Shown here in pieces: positions 52,905-62,035 of a stretch of 64,000 nucleotides of DNA. The notes beneath the pieces are model-generated. The model had not been told where the DNA came from and ran no database searches. It saw only the letters and a program-made list of their open reading frames with translations. Origin of the DNA: Allorhizobium undicola ORS 992 = ATCC 700741 (GTDB lineage: Bacteria > Pseudomonadota > Alphaproteobacteria > Rhizobiales > Rhizobiaceae); the NCBI RefSeq assembly GCF_000621665.1, contig NZ_JHXQ01000005.1:186001-250000 (forward strand). The letters run 5' to 3'. Numbering within the stretch: position 1 is the stretch's first letter; each line of letters begins with the position of its first letter. The position numbers and the translations under genes are program-made.

Positions 52905-55562
52905 TTATTCGGCGACGAGGGGTTGGATTGCCTGGAGGATCCTTCGGATTTCAGGGCGGCAGGAGCCGCAGTTTGTTCCGGCGTTCAGTCTGGTTCCGAT
53001 CGTTTCGACCGAGCGGCAGCCGCGATGAGCTGCCGCGTTGATTTCATTGACACCGACGGAAAAGCAGGAGCAGACGATGGCGCCTTTGTCTGGTGCACCG
53101 GCTGCGGGCCGGCCGGCGAAGAGCCTGGAGCGGGCCTGAGGCGACGGATGGTTTTGTCGCAGTTGATCCGCCGCCCATTGCCGGGAAACCGAAACGGGAT
53201 GCGGCGAAACGAAGAGGCCCGCAAGCAGCCTGTCTGCCTGGAAGGCCAGCAGGCGATGTTCACCGGCACGTCCGTCAACATAGGAAGAAATCTGCGTCTG
53301 CTCGTCAGGCAGCACGCTGCGCCGGAGCCAGTTTTCCCAACCGTCCATGGGTGGATTACCCGCAAATTCCACCCGATAGCCGCCTTCGGTTCTGGCAATC
53401 GCCCAGTATTCGAAGGGAAGATCGTCCGGTCGTTTTGCCGACACAAGAAAGCCATGGGCATGAGCCCCGTGGCGGACAACGCAAACGCCCGACATTTTCA
53501 AAGCCGGCTGACCGGAGAGCGGATCGGTGCGGGAAGAGACCAGCGTATCGACACGCGCGCTTGGGGCTGTTTCTCCCGTCCAGTGCATGGGAACGAAAAC
53601 CGAGCCCCGCATCTGCCTTTCGCTCAGCAGCGCCCGTATGATGATCGACCGGCCGTTAACCGCCTCGAGCCGGACGAGATCGGCATCGCCGATGCCCGCT
53701 TTTGCCGCATCGGCGGGGTGGATTTCACAGAAAGGCTCGGCGATATGCGCGGAAAGCCGCGCACTCTTGCCGGTCCGCGTCATCGTGTGCCAGTGATCGC
53801 GGATACGGCCGGTATTGAGGATGAACGGATAGGCTTGATCCGCCTCCCCCGGCACAGGCGCGGAAACCGGCACGAAACGCGCCCGCCGATCCGCAGTGGA
53901 AAAGCCGCCATCGGCAAAGAACCGCGCCTGCGACGATCCATCCTCACGCAGGGGCCACTGGAATGGCGCAAGGCCATCATAGGCTGGCTCATCGATTCCC
54001 GCATGGGCGCCAATATCGAAATCGCGCTCGCCGTGGTTTTCGAAGGCCGAAAGGGCGGCGTGTTCGGCATAGATGTCGGCCGGGCCGCGATAGGCAAATT
54101 GCGCCGCAAAGCCCATGCGCTTGCCCGCTTCTGCCAGTTGCCACCAGTCGGGGCGCGCCTCGCCGACAGCGCCAAGAAAAGCCCGCTGCCTGGAAATGCG
54201 GCGTTCTGAATTGGTGACTGTCCCGGATTTCTCGCCCCAGCCGCTGGAGGGCAGCAGGACATGGGCAAGACGTGCAGTGTCGGTTTCTTTCTGCATGTCG
54301 GAGACCACTACGAACGGACAGGCCATGAGGGCGGCCTTCACCGCATCGGCATCGGGCATAGACACCACGGGATTGGTCGATATGATCCAGATCGCCTTGA
54401 TCCGGCCATCCGCGACGGCCTGAAACATCTCCACCGCCTTGAGGCCGGAGCGCTCGGCAATGGCAGGCGCGTTCCAGAAGCGCTGGACGCGCGCGCGGTG
54501 GAGCGGATTCTCGATTGCCATATGCGCCGCCAGCATGTTGGCCAGCCCGCCAACCTCGCGCCCCCCCATGGCATTTGGCTGGCCCGTCAGGGACAGTGGT
54601 CCCATGCCGGGGCGGCCGATGCGGCCTGTCGCCAGATGGCAGTTCAAAATGGCGTTTACCTTGTCGGTTCCGACAGCGGACTGATTGATCCCCTGACTGT
54701 AACAGGTGACAACCTTCCGCGTCTCGGCGAAGAGCGTGAAGAACTGGCGGAGCACCATGCCAGAAACCCCGGTCGCCTCGGACAATTCGGCCATGCTGGC
54801 TTGCGAGGCCGCCAGCAGCGCCTGCGAGAAGCCGCTTGTGTGTTCGCCGACATAGTTCTCGTCGATCGCGCCGGTTCTGGCCAGATGTGCGAGCAGGCCA
54901 TTGAAGAGCGCGATGTCGCCATCGGCGCGGACCGGCAGATGGAGGTCGGCAATATCGCTGGTGGCGGTGCGGCGCGGATCGATGACCACGACCTTCATGG
55001 CAGGGCGGCTGGCCTTGGCGGCAGCAAGGCGCTGATAGAGGACCGGATGGCACCAGGCCATGTTGGAACCGGCCAGCACCACCAGATCGGCAAGCTCCAG
55101 GTCTTCGTAACAGGCAGGAACGGTATCGGCACCGAAGGCGCGGCGGTGCCCGGCAACCGATGACGCCATGCACAGACGGGAATTGGTGTCGATATTGGCC
55201 GAGCCGATGAAGCCCTTCATCAGCTTGTTGGCGACATAGTAATCCTCCGTCAGCAATTGGCCAGAGACGTAGAATGCAACGGAATCGGGACCATGTTCGG
55301 CGACGGTGCGCTGAAAGGTCGAGGCGACGCGATCGAGCGCCTCATCCCAACCAACCCGGCATCCATCCACTTCAGGATAAAGCGCACGCCCCTCAAGGCC
55401 CAGTGTTTCGGCAAGGGCCGAGCCCTTGGAGCAAAGTCTGCCGTAATTGGCGGGGTGATCCGGATCTCCCCGCACGCTAACCTCTCCTGCTTCGCCGACA
55501 GCGGCGATCACGCCGCAGCCCACGCCGCAATAGGGGCAGGTCGTTCTGGTTTCACAGGCCAT
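52905..55562 (-). CDS. nasA: assimilatory nitrate reductase catalytic subunit NasA
   Basis: An 885-residue molybdopterin (bis-MGD) enzyme. The N-terminal 4Fe-4S motif is CPYCGVGCGV, followed by the molybdopterin oxidoreductase domain (YVSGQLLTEDYYVANKLMKG, SNMAWCHPVLYQR, YSQGINQSAVGTDK) and the dinucleotide-binding domain (LNTGRIRDHWHTMTRTGKSA). A C-terminal BFD-type 2Fe-2S domain (CSCFSVGVNEI, CGSCRPEIRRIL) accepts electrons. It reduces nitrate to nitrite in the cytoplasm. GGAGG eight bases before the ATG at 55562 marks the start. It is the last gene of nrtA-nrtB-nrtC-nirB-nirD-nasA. Confidence 0.96.
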   Translation of the reverse strand: MACETRTTCPYCGVGCGVIAAVGEAGEVSVRGDPDHPANYGRLCSKGSALAETLGLEGRALYPEVDGCRVGWDEALDRVASTFQRTVAEHGPDSVAFYVSGQLLTEDYYVANKLMKGFIGSANIDTNSRLCMASSVAGHRRAFGADTVPACYEDLELADLVVLAGSNMAWCHPVLYQRLAAAKASRPAMKVVVIDPRRTATSDIADLHLPVRADGDIALFNGLLAHLARTGAIDENYVGEHTSGFSQALLAASQASMAELSEATGVSGMVLRQFFTLFAETRKVVTCYSQGINQSAVGTDKVNAILNCHLATGRIGRPGMGPLSLTGQPNAMGGREVGGLANMLAAHMAIENPLHRARVQRFWNAPAIAERSGLKAVEMFQAVADGRIKAIWIISTNPVVSMPDADAVKAALMACPFVVVSDMQKETDTARLAHVLLPSSGWGEKSGTVTNSERRISRQRAFLGAVGEARPDWWQLAEAGKRMGFAAQFAYRGPADIYAEHAALSAFENHGERDFDIGAHAGIDEPAYDGLAPFQWPLREDGSSQARFFADGGFSTADRRARFVPVSAPVPGEADQAYPFILNTGRIRDHWHTMTRTGKSARLSAHIAEPFCEIHPADAAKAGIGDADLVRLEAVNGRSIIIRALLSERQMRGSVFVPMHWTGETAPSARVDTLVSSRTDPLSGQPALKMSGVCVVRHGAHAHGFLVSAKRPDDLPFEYWAIARTEGGYRVEFAGNPPMDGWENWLRRSVLPDEQTQISSYVDGRAGEHRLLAFQADRLLAGLFVSPHPVSVSRQWAADQLRQNHPSPQARSRLFAGRPAAGAPDKGAIVCSCFSVGVNEINAAAHRGCRSVETIGTRLNAGTNCGSCRPEIRRILQAIQPLVAE

Positions 55563-55581
55563 GGGCGTGCCTCCGTCCCGC

Positions 55582-55917
55582 CTATTCGGCCGCGACCAAC
55601 ATGCTTTCGAGCATGATGGACAGCTGACCCTCGACATTGCGGATCGGAATGGTCTTCACCGCCCCCTCATCCGCCCCGAGCGCCAGGCCGGTTTCGAGCG
55701 AGATGACCCAGTTGTGCAGCGGACAAGTGACCGCCTTGCCATGCACGATTCCTTCCGTCAGCGGGCCGCCCTTGTGGGGGCAGTGATCCTCGATGGCGAA
55801 GACCTCGTTTTCGGCGGTGCGAAACACGCCGATCTTGCCTTGCGGCGTCCTCACGCAGCGCGCACCACGCAGAGGAATGTCGTCTATCGTGCCGATTGCA
55901 AACCAGTTTTCGTTCAT
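55582..55917 (-). CDS. nirD: nitrite reductase (NADH) small subunit NirD
   Basis: A 111-residue Rieske-type ferredoxin-like subunit. The Cys-x-His motifs are retained (DHCPHKGGPL and TCPLHNW), so it may still bind a 2Fe-2S cluster, unlike some NirD proteins. It completes assimilatory NirB for reduction of nitrite to ammonium. The ATG at 55917 is five bases downstream of the nirB stop; longer frames upstream overlap nirB and are spurious. The nasA start is 19 bases past its stop. Confidence 0.94.
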   Translation of the reverse strand: MNENWFAIGTIDDIPLRGARCVRTPQGKIGVFRTAENEVFAIEDHCPHKGGPLTEGIVHGKAVTCPLHNWVISLETGLALGADEGAVKTIPIRNVEGQLSIMLESMLVAAE

Positions 55918-55921
55918 CGCC

Positions 55922-58369
55922 TTACTCCGCCGCCTGATTGTAACCGATAGTCGCCATCGGCTTGAACTCGTGCTTGTCCTTGCCGGAGACGCGCTCCGAC
56001 CAGGGATCGACCTGCGCAAATCTCTGGGAAAAGACGAAGCGGTCGTAATAGGCGCGGCGCTTGCCGCTATCCTCCATGATCTGGCGGCGGATCTCGTCAT
56101 GGCCGACCCGTTTTGCCCATTTGTAGATGCGCTCCAGGTAGCGGCCCTGCTCGCGATACATCTGGGTGAGCGCCACGATGTGTTCCAGCGCCTCGTCCTC
56201 GCTTTTGACCAGACCCAGAACCTCCGTTCCCTTGATGTCGAGACCGGCGGCACCGGCGAAATGGATCTCGAAGCCGGAATCGACGCAGATCACGCCGATG
56301 TCCTTGCAGGTCGCTTCGGCGCAGTTGCGCGGACAGCCCGAAACGGCAAGCTTGAGCTTGGCAGGCGTCCACGAACCCCACATGAATTTCTCGATGCGGA
56401 TGCCAAGCCCGGTGGAGTCCTGCGTGCCGAAGCGGCACCAGTCCGAGCCGACACAGGTCTTCACCGTGCGCAATCCCTTTGCGTAAGCCTGGCCCGACAC
56501 AAAACCGGCCTTGCCGAGATCGGCCCAGACAGCCGGCAGATCTTCCTTCTCGATGCCGAGCAGGTCGATACGCTGGCCGCCGGTGACTTTCACCATGGGA
56601 ATTTCGAATTTGTCAACGACATCGGCAATGGCCCGCAGCTCGGCGGCGCTGGTGACACCGCCCCACATGCGCGGCACTACGGAATAGGTGCCATCCTTCT
56701 GGATATTGGCATGGACCCGCTCATTGACGAAGCGCGACTGGTAGTCGTCGGCATATTCGTCCGGCCAGTCGCAGACGAGATAGTAGTTGAGAGCCGGACG
56801 GCATTTCGCGCAGCCGCAGGAGGTTTTCCACTCCAGCTCCTGCATCACTGCCGGGATTGTCTTCAGTTCCTTGGCCTTGATCAGACGCCGCACGTCGTCA
56901 TGGCCGAGTTCGGTGCAGGTACACATGGGCGTGACGGCAGCGGGATTATAGGCATCCCCCAGCGTGAGCGACATCAATTGCTCGACCAGCCCGGTGCAGT
57001 TGCCGCAGGAGGCCGACGCCTTGGTATGGGCGCGCACGCCATCCAGCGTTGTCAGGCCCTTGGCCGTGATGGCCGCGGTGATCTTGCCCTTGCAAACGCC
57101 GTTGCAGCCGCAGATTTCCGCATCATCCGGCAAGGCTGCAACGGCCGCCATAGGGTCCAGCGGCGCTCCTCCCTGGTAGGACTGGCCGAAAATCAGGGTA
57201 TCGCGCATCTGCGAGATGTCGGTTCCGCGCTTCATCAGATCGAAGAACCATGAGCCATCGGCGGTTTCGCCGTAGAGGACGGCGCCCAGGATCCTGTTGT
57301 CCTTCAGCACCAGCCGCTTGTAGATGCCGGCTGCCGCGTCACGCAGCACGATTTCCTCGCGGTCGGGCGCTTCGGCGAAGTCTCCGGCGGAAAAAAGATT
57401 GATGCCCGTGACCTTGAGCTTCGTGTTGACGACGGAGCCATGATATTCGGCATTGCCGCCGGTCAGCCGGTCGGCGAGAACGCGGGCGGCCTCGTAAAGC
57501 GGCGCAACCAGCCCATAACAGGTGCCGCGGTGCTCGGCGCATTCCCCGAGCGCAAAGATATTGGGGTCCGAAGTCATCATGCCGTCATCGACCACGATGC
57601 CGCGGTTGACGGCAAGACCGGCGTCCCTGGCAAGCTGCGAGGCAGGCCGGATACCCGCAGCCATCACGACCAAGTCGCCCGAAATGATCCGGCCATCCTC
57701 AAGCTCGATGCCCTCGACCTTGTGCGTGCCGAGGATCTGCCGCGTATTGGCCCTGGTGATGATCTCGATACCCCGTTCGGTCAATGCCTTTTCGAGAAGA
57801 TAGGCGGCAGCAGGATCGAGCTGGCGTTCCATGATCGTCGGCATGAGGTGAATGACGGTCACGTCCATGCCCTGACGCTTCAGCCCGTAAGCTGCCTCCA
57901 GACCGAGCAGCCCCGCACCGATGACGATCGCCCGTCCCTTGCCTTCGGCTATCGCAAGCATCTTCTCGACATCGTCGAGATCGCGATAGGCCAGAACACC
58001 TTCCAGCCCGTGACCGGGAACCGGAATGATAAAGGGCAGCGACCCCGTGGCGATGACGAGCTTGTCGTAGGATGCCGTGATGCCGTTCTGCGAGGTCACG
58101 GTTTTCGCATGGCGGTCGATCCCCGTCACCCTGGCGCCCTTGTGCAGGGTCACGCCGTGGGCGGCATACCAATCGTCATTGTGAATGATGATGTCTTCGT
58201 AAGCCTTCTCGCCCGACAGCACCGGCGAAAGCATGATGCGATCGTAATTGACGCGCGGTTCGGCGTTGAAGATCGTGACATCGAAAAGGCCCCCTGCCTT
58301 CTCGAAAAGCTCTTCCAGCATACGTCCGGGCGCCATGCCATTGCCAATGATGATGAGTTTTTCAGCCAT
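55922..58369 (-). CDS. nirB: nitrite reductase (NADH) large subunit NirB
   Basis: An 815-residue enzyme. Residues 1 to about 310 are an FAD/NADH oxidoreductase (LIIIGNGMAPGRMLEEL, AIVIGAGLLGLEAAYGL, IFALGECAEHRG). Two BFD-like Fe-S domains follow (CGCNGVCKG with CGNC, then CTC with CGCAKC). The sirohaem/4Fe-4S sulfite-nitrite reductase part has TCVGSDWCRFG and SGCPRNCAEA ligands. It reduces nitrite to ammonium with NADH in the cytoplasm. It lies five bases from nrtC and five from nirD in the nitrate operon. Confidence 0.96.
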   Translation of the reverse strand: MAEKLIIIGNGMAPGRMLEELFEKAGGLFDVTIFNAEPRVNYDRIMLSPVLSGEKAYEDIIIHNDDWYAAHGVTLHKGARVTGIDRHAKTVTSQNGITASYDKLVIATGSLPFIIPVPGHGLEGVLAYRDLDDVEKMLAIAEGKGRAIVIGAGLLGLEAAYGLKRQGMDVTVIHLMPTIMERQLDPAAAYLLEKALTERGIEIITRANTRQILGTHKVEGIELEDGRIISGDLVVMAAGIRPASQLARDAGLAVNRGIVVDDGMMTSDPNIFALGECAEHRGTCYGLVAPLYEAARVLADRLTGGNAEYHGSVVNTKLKVTGINLFSAGDFAEAPDREEIVLRDAAAGIYKRLVLKDNRILGAVLYGETADGSWFFDLMKRGTDISQMRDTLIFGQSYQGGAPLDPMAAVAALPDDAEICGCNGVCKGKITAAITAKGLTTLDGVRAHTKASASCGNCTGLVEQLMSLTLGDAYNPAAVTPMCTCTELGHDDVRRLIKAKELKTIPAVMQELEWKTSCGCAKCRPALNYYLVCDWPDEYADDYQSRFVNERVHANIQKDGTYSVVPRMWGGVTSAAELRAIADVVDKFEIPMVKVTGGQRIDLLGIEKEDLPAVWADLGKAGFVSGQAYAKGLRTVKTCVGSDWCRFGTQDSTGLGIRIEKFMWGSWTPAKLKLAVSGCPRNCAEATCKDIGVICVDSGFEIHFAGAAGLDIKGTEVLGLVKSEDEALEHIVALTQMYREQGRYLERIYKWAKRVGHDEIRRQIMEDSGKRRAYYDRFVFSQRFAQVDPWSERVSGKDKHEFKPMATIGYNQAAE

Positions 58370-58374
58370 TGATC

Positions 58375-59172
58375 TTACTCCGCGGCTTCGACGAAGCGGT
58401 GGCGTTCATAGAGGAACTTCAGCACGGCTTCACGGGATTTGAGGTAGGTGCGGTCGGCGGCAAGCGCGATACGGTGGCGCGGGCGCGGGATCGGCACATC
58501 GAGAACTTCGCCGATACGCGCGGCGGGGCCATTGGTCATCATTACGATGCGGTCTGACAAAAGCACGGCTTCATCGACGTCGTGGGTGATCATGACCATG
58601 GTATTGCCGAGCCGGGCATGGATTTCCATCACGGCATCCTGCAAATGCGCGCGGGTCAGCGCGTCGAGCGCCCCGAAAGGTTCGTCCAGCAACAGGATTT
58701 TCGGCTCCATGGCCAGCGCCCGGGCAATGCCGACACGCTGCTTCATACCGCCCGAGATTTCGGAGGGGCGCTTGTCTTTCGCATGGCCCATCTGCACGAG
58801 GTCGAGATTGCGCATCACCCAGTCATGCTTTTCTGCCTTGGTCTTCCTGCCCGCAAATACCTTGGAGACCGCCAGACTGACATTTTCATAAACCGACAGC
58901 CAGGGCAGAAGAGAATGGTTCTGGAAAACGACGGCACGTTCCGGGCCGGGCGCGTTGACCTCTGCATTCTCAAGCAGGACGGCACCGGCCGAGACCCGTG
59001 TCAGACCGGCAATCAGGTTGAGTAGCGTGGACTTGCCGCAGCCGGAATGGCCGATGATCGAAACGAACTCGCCCTTGCCGATGGTCAGCGTCACATCCTT
59101 CAGAACCTCGGTCTTCTGGCCACCGCGTTCGAAGCTTTTATCGACATGGTCGATCTTGAGATAGGCGTTCAT
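58375..59172 (-). CDS. nrtC: nitrate ABC transporter ATP-binding protein
   Basis: A 265-residue ABC ATPase: Walker A GHSGCGKST, Q-loop FQNHSLLPWL, signature EISGGMKQR, Walker B ILLLDEPFGALD and the H-loop ITHDVDEAV. It belongs to the NrtD/SsuB/TauB subfamily. It lacks the C-terminal substrate-binding-like domain of cyanobacterial NrtC, so the symbol follows rhizobial usage and nrtD would also be fitting. GAGGAG precedes the ATG at 59172. It powers nitrate import with NrtB and NrtA. Confidence 0.93.
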   Translation of the reverse strand: MNAYLKIDHVDKSFERGGQKTEVLKDVTLTIGKGEFVSIIGHSGCGKSTLLNLIAGLTRVSAGAVLLENAEVNAPGPERAVVFQNHSLLPWLSVYENVSLAVSKVFAGRKTKAEKHDWVMRNLDLVQMGHAKDKRPSEISGGMKQRVGIARALAMEPKILLLDEPFGALDALTRAHLQDAVMEIHARLGNTMVMITHDVDEAVLLSDRIVMMTNGPAARIGEVLDVPIPRPRHRIALAADRTYLKSREAVLKFLYERHRFVEAAE

Positions 59173-59183
59173 GGTCGCTCTCC

Positions 59184-60089
59184 TCAGTTCCTGGCGGTGC
59201 CGCGGGTGATGACATTGCCAAGCATGGCGACCAGCTTGTCGAGAATGAAGCCGGTAACACCGATATAGGCGAGCGCCACGATGATGTCGGTAAGACGCGA
59301 GGAGTTCCACGCATCCCAGATGAAAAAGCCGATGCCGACACCGCCGGTGAGCATTTCGGCTGCAACAATGGCAAGCCAGGACAGGCCGATGCCGATGCGA
59401 AGGCCGGTGAAGATGTAAGGCGCGGCGGCCGGCACCATGATGCGGATGAAGAATTCCAGCGGGTTGAGACGCAACACGCGGGCGATGTTGCGGTAGTCTT
59501 CGGGAATGTTGCGCACGCCGACGGCGGTGTTGATGATGACCGGCCAGATGGAGGTGATGAAGATGACGAAGATCGCCGAGGGGTTGGAGTTCTGGAAGGC
59601 CGCCAGCGACAACGGCAGCCAGGCGAGCGGCGGAACCGTGCGCAGGATCTGGAAGATCGGGTCGAGGCCACGCATGGCCCAGACCGACTGGCCGACGACG
59701 GCGCCAAGGAAAATGCCCGCAACGGCGGCAAGACCAAAGCCGATCGCAACCCGCTCCAGCGACACCAGCACCCGCCAGGCAAGGCCTATATCCTGCGAGC
59801 CATGATCGAAGAAGGGATAGGCAATCAGGTCGTAACTGTCGGCCCAGACCTGCGAGGGCGGTGGCAGCGTCGCCCCCGGACGGGAGCAGGCGACCTGCCA
59901 GATGGCCAGCAGCGCCACGAAGACCGCAAGCGGTGGCAGGACGGTGCGACAGAGGGTGGCCAGCCTGGCCTGGATATGGAATGTGCGGGCCGGGCGCTTT
60001 GCCATCATCACGACGGTCGTGGCTTTGCCGGATGCCGCCTGCGCTATCGCCTGTTCCGGCGGATCGACCTTGCGCATCGTTGCGGTCAT
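59184..60089 (-). CDS. nrtB: nitrate ABC transporter permease
   Basis: A 301-residue inner-membrane permease with about six helices after a 50-residue cytoplasmic N-terminus. The binding-protein-dependent permease EAA loop is recognisable around VGVRNIPEDYRNIARVLRLN, then PLEFFIRIMVPAAAPYIFTG. AGGAGG eight bases before the ATG at 60089 fixes the start; the longer frame to 60134 is unlikely. It pairs with the neighbouring ATPase and NrtA. Confidence 0.94.
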   Translation of the reverse strand: MTATMRKVDPPEQAIAQAASGKATTVVMMAKRPARTFHIQARLATLCRTVLPPLAVFVALLAIWQVACSRPGATLPPPSQVWADSYDLIAYPFFDHGSQDIGLAWRVLVSLERVAIGFGLAAVAGIFLGAVVGQSVWAMRGLDPIFQILRTVPPLAWLPLSLAAFQNSNPSAIFVIFITSIWPVIINTAVGVRNIPEDYRNIARVLRLNPLEFFIRIMVPAAAPYIFTGLRIGIGLSWLAIVAAEMLTGGVGIGFFIWDAWNSSRLTDIIVALAYIGVTGFILDKLVAMLGNVITRGTARN

Positions 60090-60173
60090 GCTGTGGTCCT
60101 CCTGGACGGTTGCTGTTGGATGTTTTGCGGGCATACGGGCACTTGGCCGGTCTGCCGGATCGCAAGCGCCGGT

Positions 60174-61472
60174 TTACGCGCCGGCCTTGATCGCCAGGCT
60201 GTCGAGATAGGCTTTCGGATTGTCCGGATCGAAGACCTTGCCGTCGAAGAAGGTTTCGCGGCCACGCGACGGGGAGGCAGGCATATCGGCTTTGGCAATG
60301 CCAAGATCGGCGGCAGCGGCGCGCCAGATGTCCTCTCGGTTGACCTTGTCCACCAGCGCCTTGACATCGGTATCGGCGGCAAACCTGCCCCAGCGGATAT
60401 TTTCGGTGAGGAACCAGGCGTCGTGACTCTTGAAGGGATAGGAGGCGTGGTCCTTCCAGAACTTCATTTCAAGCCCGGTGTTTTCGGCAAGGCGGCCATT
60501 GCCGTAGTTGATGGTGCCCTTGAGACGGCCTGCAACATCCTTCGGCGGAACGTTGAACCATTGGCGCTTGCCGAGAATAGCCGACATCTCCTCCTTGTTT
60601 TCCATCTTGTCGGCCCAGATCTGGGCTTCCATCACGGCCATCATCAGGGCGCACGTCGCATTCGGGTTTTTCTCGATCCAGGCGGTGCGCAGACCAAGCG
60701 CCTTTTCCGGATGCCCCTTCCACAATTCGCCCGTGGTGCAGGCGGTAAAGCCAATGCCCTGATTGACCAGTTGCTCGTTCCACGGTTCCCCGACACAGAA
60801 GGCATCCATATTGCCGACCTTCATGTTGGCGACCATCTGCGGTGGCGGCACGACGATGGTGGAAACGTCCTTGTCCGGATCGATGCCGCCTGCGGCAAGC
60901 CAATAGCGGATCCACAGATCGTGCGTGCCACCCGGAAACGTCATGGCGACCTTGATCTCCCCGCCTGCCGCCTTTTTGGCCGCGAAGGCATCCTTGAGCC
61001 GGGAGGCATCCAGGCCAACGCCCGTTCCCGCATAGTCTTTGGCAACCGAAATACCCTGGCTGTCGAGATTGAGCCGGGCGACGATCGACATGGGAACCGG
61101 CACGTTGTTCTGCGTTACCTTGCCGGTTTGCATGAGATAGGGCATCGGCGTCAGGATATGGGCGCCATCGATACCGTTGGCCTCGCCGCCAAGAACCAGA
61201 TTGTCGCGGGTTGCGCCCCAGGAGGCCTGTTTCAGGACCTCGACCCCTGTCATCCCGTATTTGTCGAAATATCCCTTTTCCTTGGCGATGATCAGCGGTG
61301 CGGCATCGGTGAGGGCGATGAAGCCGAGCTTGACGCCGGAAACTTCCGGCCCGGCACTGGCGGCGAATGCCCCGGATGGAAACGCCAGCCGGGCAGCACT
61401 TGCAAGCGCCGCGGCCGAGCCGAGCTTGAGAACCTGGCGACGGCCGATGCTTGCCGTAGTGGTCTTGGTCAT
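60174..61472 (-). CDS. nrtA: nitrate ABC transporter substrate-binding protein NrtA
   Basis: A 432-residue CmpA/NrtA-type binding protein. The N-terminus has a twin-arginine signal (SIGRRQVLKLGSAAALASAA, ending PSGAFA). The mature part has VKLGFIALTDAAPLIIAKEK, GGEANGIDGAHILTPMPYLM, MTFPGGTHDLWIRYWL and FCVGEPWNEQLV, typical of nitrate/bicarbonate binders. It captures nitrate in the periplasm. It is the first gene of the six-gene nitrate operon, with a roughly 180-base leader and a sigma-54 promoter upstream. AGAGGGGCAAGAAGGCT precedes the ATG. Confidence 0.95.
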   Translation of the reverse strand: MTKTTTASIGRRQVLKLGSAAALASAARLAFPSGAFAASAGPEVSGVKLGFIALTDAAPLIIAKEKGYFDKYGMTGVEVLKQASWGATRDNLVLGGEANGIDGAHILTPMPYLMQTGKVTQNNVPVPMSIVARLNLDSQGISVAKDYAGTGVGLDASRLKDAFAAKKAAGGEIKVAMTFPGGTHDLWIRYWLAAGGIDPDKDVSTIVVPPPQMVANMKVGNMDAFCVGEPWNEQLVNQGIGFTACTTGELWKGHPEKALGLRTAWIEKNPNATCALMMAVMEAQIWADKMENKEEMSAILGKRQWFNVPPKDVAGRLKGTINYGNGRLAENTGLEMKFWKDHASYPFKSHDAWFLTENIRWGRFAADTDVKALVDKVNREDIWRAAAADLGIAKADMPASPSRGRETFFDGKVFDPDNPKAYLDSLAIKAGA

Positions 61473-61508
61473 AGCCTTCTTGCCCCTCTTTTTATGATGG
61501 AGATCGGT

Positions 61509-61617
61509 AAAAACAAAAAACGCCGCGTGCCATGCTGCAATGTCCTGGCGGGAGGTGCCGGACAGCAGGGAGCCTGCGACGTCATTGTCTGATGGTTATC
61601 TGCGCCTGAGGTGGCGC
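61509..61617 (-). promoter_or_regulatory. structured leader of the nitrate operon with possible attenuator
   Basis: In the transcript sense, a perfect 5-base stem with a six-base loop (GCGCC-ACCTCA-GGCGC, 61602-61617) and a second hairpin (GCAGG-CTC-CCTGC, 61565-61577) precede an imperfect stem near 61529-61549 and a T-run TTTTTTGTTTTT (61509-61520), 37 bases before nrtA. This layout resembles NasT/NasR-type antitermination leaders. The loop has A at position 1 but not the G expected at position 4. Confidence 0.5.
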
Positions 61618-61661
61618 TCATCCGCCCTGCGATCGCCGTTGACCGTGGACGTCACTCAACA

Positions 61662-61677
61662 AGCAACAGCCGTGCCA
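61662..61677 (-). promoter_or_regulatory. sigma-54 (RpoN) promoter of the nitrate operon
   Basis: TGGCACGGCTGTTGCT on the minus strand matches the -24/-12 consensus TGGCACR-N4-TTGCW exactly. Transcription would start near 61651, about 180 bases before nrtA. RpoN promoters need an activator; NtrC is the likely one for nitrate genes, but I did not find a clear NtrC site. Confidence 0.85.
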
Positions 61678-62035
61678 GTTTCGAATTTTTCTTTTATGAT
61701 ATTGATATATATAGAGATTTTAAGGTACAGACAAGAGCCCCCGCAGCTCCCGCACGTTCGAACGCCATTTTCGCGGCATCGCGGAAAAGGCAAATGCCTC
61801 AGCTTTGTGCAGCGCCTCAAATCAGACCTGGGGGAGAGACAGGCGGCGGAAGGTCACTTTTTTGAAAGCGCTCTTACGAGGGTGTTTCGCCCGCATCATT
61901 GACGGGCTGAATGAATAGCCAATCGCAATATCAATTTCCGACCTGGCCTTCAGCTTATTATCACTGCCGTGGAAGGATATTTGGCATATGTCCGGCTCCC
62001 GTGGCCGGATCTGCGCCAAGGGAGGCAAACATCAA

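Larger units (their letters stand above)
61473..62035. other. 563-base divergent region nrtA-GH3 gene
   Basis: It holds the sigma-54 promoter and leader of the nitrate operon (61473-61680), an AT-rich stretch at 61680-61730, CGTTCGAACG (61754-61763, a perfect palindrome), and the promoter of the GH3 gene. An open frame from 61988 extends that gene upstream but lacks a ribosome site. Confidence 0.6.

Noticed and set aside
59184-61472. Taurine or sulfonate transporter instead of nitrate transporter
   Set aside because: The ATPase and permease resemble SsuB/SsuC, but the binding protein is of the NrtA/CmpA type and nirB-nirD-nasA follow directly.
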